From Gammaproteobacteria bacterium (GTDB lineage Bacteria; Pseudomonadota; Gammaproteobacteria; Steroidobacterales; Steroidobacteraceae): a stretch of DNA of 6,530 nt. The notes below the pieces were generated by a model, which was given only the letters and a program-made list of their open reading frames with translations, searched no databases and had not been told where the DNA came from. Below are positions 4,540 through 6,530 of this stretch, in pieces. The stretch spans positions 1 through 6,530 of the forward strand of contig JAURMS010000151.1 of the NCBI GenBank assembly GCA_030830595.1. Direction: 5' to 3'. The position numbers were made by a program, and so were the translations under genes. The first letter of the stretch is position 1. Every line of letters begins with the position of its first letter.

Positions 4540-5190
4540 ATGGCAAAAAGCACGGAAACGGCTGAAGAACGCGACCCAGTGGTCTCCGGCTGGCAGGCCC
4601 AGAAAAGCGCCGCCACCCGCAAGCTGATCATCGAATCGGCCATCAAGTGCTTTGTGGAGCTGGGGTATTCGAACACCACCACCACGGCCATCGCCGAGCG
4701 GGCCGGGCTCTCCCGCGGTGCCATGCTGCACCACTTTCCCTCCAAGATCGACATCGTCAAGGCGGCGGTGGATTACCTGCATGGCAAGCGTCTGCGGGCC
4801 GTGAGGCGGGCGGTGCCCCGCGCGGGTGGAGGCGAGGATCGGGTCCGCTCCAATCTCGAGGCCTACTGGCGAGACGTTCGCCACCCCATGTTCGTGGCCT
4901 TTTTCGAACTGGTCGTGGCCGCACGCACCGACCGGGAACTTGCCGAGATCCTCCAGCCGGCCCAGGAAGCCTTCGATCGGGAGTGGCATCGCACCGCTCG
5001 CGAAGTGTTCACCGAATGGAAGGTGGACGATGCCACTTTCGACGTCGCCCTCGACCTCAGTCGCTACGTCATCGAGGGCATGGCGATCAGCAACCTGATG
5101 AATCGCCAGGATGGACGGGACGAGAAGGTTCTGGATTATCTCGAAGATAAGCTGCGGGAACTCCGCGACAGTAAGGAAAAGCGCTCATGA
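4540..5190 (+). CDS. TetR/AcrR-family transcriptional regulator
   Basis: A 216-residue one-component regulator. The N-terminal DNA-binding domain starts near residue 24 (AATRKLIIESAIKCFVELGY). Its helix-turn-helix is at about 47-66 (TTTAIAERAGLSRGAMLHHF), followed by the usual FPSKIDIVKAAVDYL helix. The remaining 130 or so residues are an all-helical ligand-binding and dimerisation domain, as variable as expected for the family, ending in a charged helix. TetR proteins usually repress nearby operons and are released by a small ligand, often a pathway intermediate such as an acyl-CoA. The ATG at 4540 is the only reasonable start: an in-frame stop lies at 4474-4476 and no other ATG intervenes. 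It lacks a clear ribosome site. It is divergent from SDR2 and overlaps the crotonase gene by 4 nt (ATGA). Likely targets are its own promoter and the two divergent control regions; that is inference from position. Confidence 0.95.
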   Translation: MAKSTETAEERDPVVSGWQAQKSAATRKLIIESAIKCFVELGYSNTTTTAIAERAGLSRGAMLHHFPSKIDIVKAAVDYLHGKRLRAVRRAVPRAGGGEDRVRSNLEAYWRDVRHPMFVAFFELVVAARTDRELAEILQPAQEAFDREWHRTAREVFTEWKVDDATFDVALDLSRYVIEGMAISNLMNRQDGRDEKVLDYLEDKLRELRDSKEKRS

Positions 5191-5969
5191 GTGAGGCACC
5201 GGCGGTCAGTTTCGAGATCGGCGAGTCGATTGCGCGCGTGACGCTGAATCGTCCCCAGGCCGGGAATTCCATGGACCTGCAGTTCGGGCGCGATCTGCTG
5301 GCGGCGGCAGAGCGGTGTCGGGACGAGGCGGCCCGGGTCGTCGTCCTGTCCGGCGCTGGCAAGGCATTCTGCTTCGGGGGTGACCTGGGGGGCATGGCCT
5401 CCCTGGAGGGCGAGGCCAGACGGGATTACCTCCTGGAACTCACCCGCAACCTGCATGCGGCCGTGGCCTGCTTCGTGTCGCTGCCGGCCCCGGTCATCGC
5501 AGTGGTCAATGGCACCGCTGCCGGTGCGGGAGTGGGCCTGGTGGCCATGGCCGACCTGGCGCTGGCGGCTGAATCGGCGAAATTCTCGCTGGCTTACACG
5601 GGCGTGGGCCTGACGCCTGACGGCAGTACCTCTTTTTTCCTGCCCAGGCTGGTGGGACCCAAGCGGGCGATGGAACTGGTGCTGACCAACAGGCCGCTGT
5701 CGGCCGCGGAAGCGGTCGAGTGGGGGCTGATCAACCGGGCGCTGCCGGACGCCGCGCTGGGTGAGGAAGCGGCCGCGCTGGCCGACAGGCTGGCCTCGGG
5801 TCCGACGGGCGCCTATGCCGAGGCGAAGCGTCTGCTGCGCAGCACCCAGCCGCTGATGGAACAGCTTGACGATGAGGGCAGAACGATCTCGGCGCAGGCC
5901 ATCACCGCCGAGGGCCGTGAAGGGATCAGTGCCTTCCTGGCCAAGCGCAAGCCGACTTTTCCGCGCTGA
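5187..5969 (+). CDS. Crotonase-superfamily enzyme (enoyl-CoA hydratase/isomerase family, probably isomerase-like)
   Basis: A 260-residue protein of normal length for the crotonase fold, which acts on acyl-CoA thioesters. The oxyanion-hole segments are present: AFCFGGDL (60-67) and NGTAAGAGVGL (108-118). Neither hydratase glutamate is found: the position of the first (GGGCE in hydratases) is G117 and that of the second (QPE) is Y137. An aspartate, D145 in GLTPDGS, stands where PaaG-type isomerases have their catalytic Asp. The C-terminal part contains FLPRLVGPKRAMEL (151-164) and the A-x-EAVEWGLIN segment (about 174-183) typical of the family. The likely activity is double-bond isomerisation or another CoA-thioester conversion rather than simple hydration. 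The ATG at 5187 overlaps the TetR stop as ATGA, with AAGGA 9 nt upstream, so the two genes are co-transcribed and translationally coupled. It ends one base before the stop codon of the convergent gpmA. Substrate unknown. Confidence 0.93.
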   Translation: MSEAPAVSFEIGESIARVTLNRPQAGNSMDLQFGRDLLAAAERCRDEAARVVVLSGAGKAFCFGGDLGGMASLEGEARRDYLLELTRNLHAAVACFVSLPAPVIAVVNGTAAGAGVGLVAMADLALAAESAKFSLAYTGVGLTPDGSTSFFLPRLVGPKRAMELVLTNRPLSAAEAVEWGLINRALPDAALGEEAAALADRLASGPTGAYAEAKRLLRSTQPLMEQLDDEGRTISAQAITAEGREGISAFLAKRKPTFPR

Positions 5970-5970
5970 A

Positions 5971-6530
5971 TCAGCCGGCCTTGCCCTGGCGGGCGACGGC
6001 CTCGGCCGCTGCCTTGATCGCCTCCGGATCCCCCAGGAACTTCCTCGGCGCGGTAGGCGCCAGGCTCGCGTCCAGCTGGTAGACGATGGGCACCCCGGTC
6101 GGGATATTGAATTCCAGGATCTCGCTGTTCGACATGCCTTCCAGCATCTTGACCATCGCCCTGAGGCTGTTGCCATGGGCGACCACCAGCAGGTCCTCTC
6201 CGCGTCTCAGTGACGGCGCGAGGTGCTGCTCCCAGCAGGGCTGCACGCGGGCGAGGGTGTCCTTGAGTGATTCAGTGGCGGGCAGTACCGCCGGGTCCAG
6301 CCCCGCATAGCGGGCATCGTGCCCGGGATGCCTTGGGTCTGTGAGCTCGAGCGGCGGCGGCGGAATGTCGTAACTGCGACGCCAGACCTTCACCTGTTCC
6401 TCACCGTGTTCGGCCACCGTCTGCGCCTTGTTGAGGCCCTGCAGCGCCCCGTAATGACGCTCGTTCAGGCGCCAGTCACGCTCGACGGGAATCCACATCA
6501 GGTCCATCGCATCAAGAACGATCCACAGCG
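5971..6530 (-). CDS. gpmA: 2,3-bisphosphoglycerate-dependent phosphoglycerate mutase (partial, N-terminus outside window)
   Basis: Cytosolic glycolytic enzyme interconverting 3- and 2-phosphoglycerate through a phosphohistidine. The frame is open to the right edge, so the ATG at 6507 is internal, not the start: upstream codons read LWIVLDA, matching the LWNVLDE segment of E. coli GpmA. The visible 185 residues begin at about residue 67 of that protein. Key residues are LNERHYGALQGLNK, with the acid/base Glu (E89 in E. coli) and the following Arg, and VVAHGNSLRA, with the second active-site His (H184). The protein ends QGKAG, close to the E. coli C-terminus. The nucleophilic His11 region (RHG motif) lies outside the window. 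The gene is unrelated to the catabolic genes and converges on the crotonase gene with one base between stop codons, so it probably marks the boundary of the cluster. Confidence 0.96.
   Translation of the reverse strand, partial: LWIVLDAMDLMWIPVERDWRLNERHYGALQGLNKAQTVAEHGEEQVKVWRRSYDIPPPPLELTDPRHPGHDARYAGLDPAVLPATESLKDTLARVQPCWEQHLAPSLRRGEDLLVVAHGNSLRAMVKMLEGMSNSEILEFNIPTGVPIVYQLDASLAPTAPRKFLGDPEAIKAAAEAVARQGKAG

Noticed and set aside
5136..6176. Minus-strand open frame of 346 codons opposite the crotonase and part of gpmA
   Set aside because: It overlaps two clearly recognisable genes and its translation is Arg/Gln/Gly-rich with no familiar motif. Long antisense frames are expected in GC-rich coding DNA.
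6505..6507. ATG at 6507 as the start of gpmA
   Set aside because: The codons upstream to the window edge continue the conserved GpmA sequence (LWIVLDA), so the true start lies beyond the window.

Overview
The window is a compact stretch of GC-rich DNA (clearly above 60% GC by eye) with eight genes, two of them cut by the window edges. All intact genes have clean reading frames, with no frameshifts, insertion sequences, tRNA/rRNA genes or CRISPR-like repeats. The protein types, the Shine-Dalgarno sites and a GpmA very close to the enterobacterial one suggest a high-GC proteobacterium, probably gamma or beta. That assignment is an inference, not a species identification.

Layout. Positions 1-3154 hold a leftward (minus-strand) operon, in transcription order: SDR dehydrogenase 1 (3154-2393), a ThuA-like protein (2389-1634), a Rieske non-heme-iron oxygenase alpha subunit (1632-277), and the start of a thiamine-diphosphate-dependent E1 alpha subunit (245 to beyond position 1). 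Gaps are 3, 1 and 31 nt. Positions 3155-3329 form a divergent promoter region with a perfect 18-bp palindrome overlapping both predicted -35 boxes. A [2Fe-2S] ferredoxin (3330-3647) runs rightward and converges on SDR dehydrogenase 2 (4423-3665). A second divergent promoter region (4424-4539) separates SDR2 from a rightward pair: a TetR-family regulator (4540-5190) overlapping a crotonase-superfamily enzyme (5187-5969) by 4 nt. The crotonase converges, one base apart, on gpmA (5971 to beyond the right edge), a housekeeping glycolytic gene that probably marks the edge of the cluster.

How the genes may work together. The set resembles a catabolic island for a hydrophobic, probably cyclic, carbon source such as a steroid, terpenoid or aromatic. 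The Rieske oxygenase, fed by the ferredoxin, would hydroxylate the substrate. The two SDRs would oxidise or reduce alcohol/ketone groups; their nucleotide-binding residues suggest one prefers NADP(H) and the other NAD(H). The crotonase would act on CoA-thioester intermediates, more likely as an isomerase than a hydratase because both hydratase glutamates are missing. The E1 alpha subunit implies oxidative decarboxylation of a 2-oxo acid. The ThuA-like protein has no obvious role but is tightly coupled to the oxygenase. TetR is the likely local regulator. No ferredoxin reductase, oxygenase beta subunit, thiolase or acyl-CoA ligase is visible. The substrate cannot be read from the sequence.
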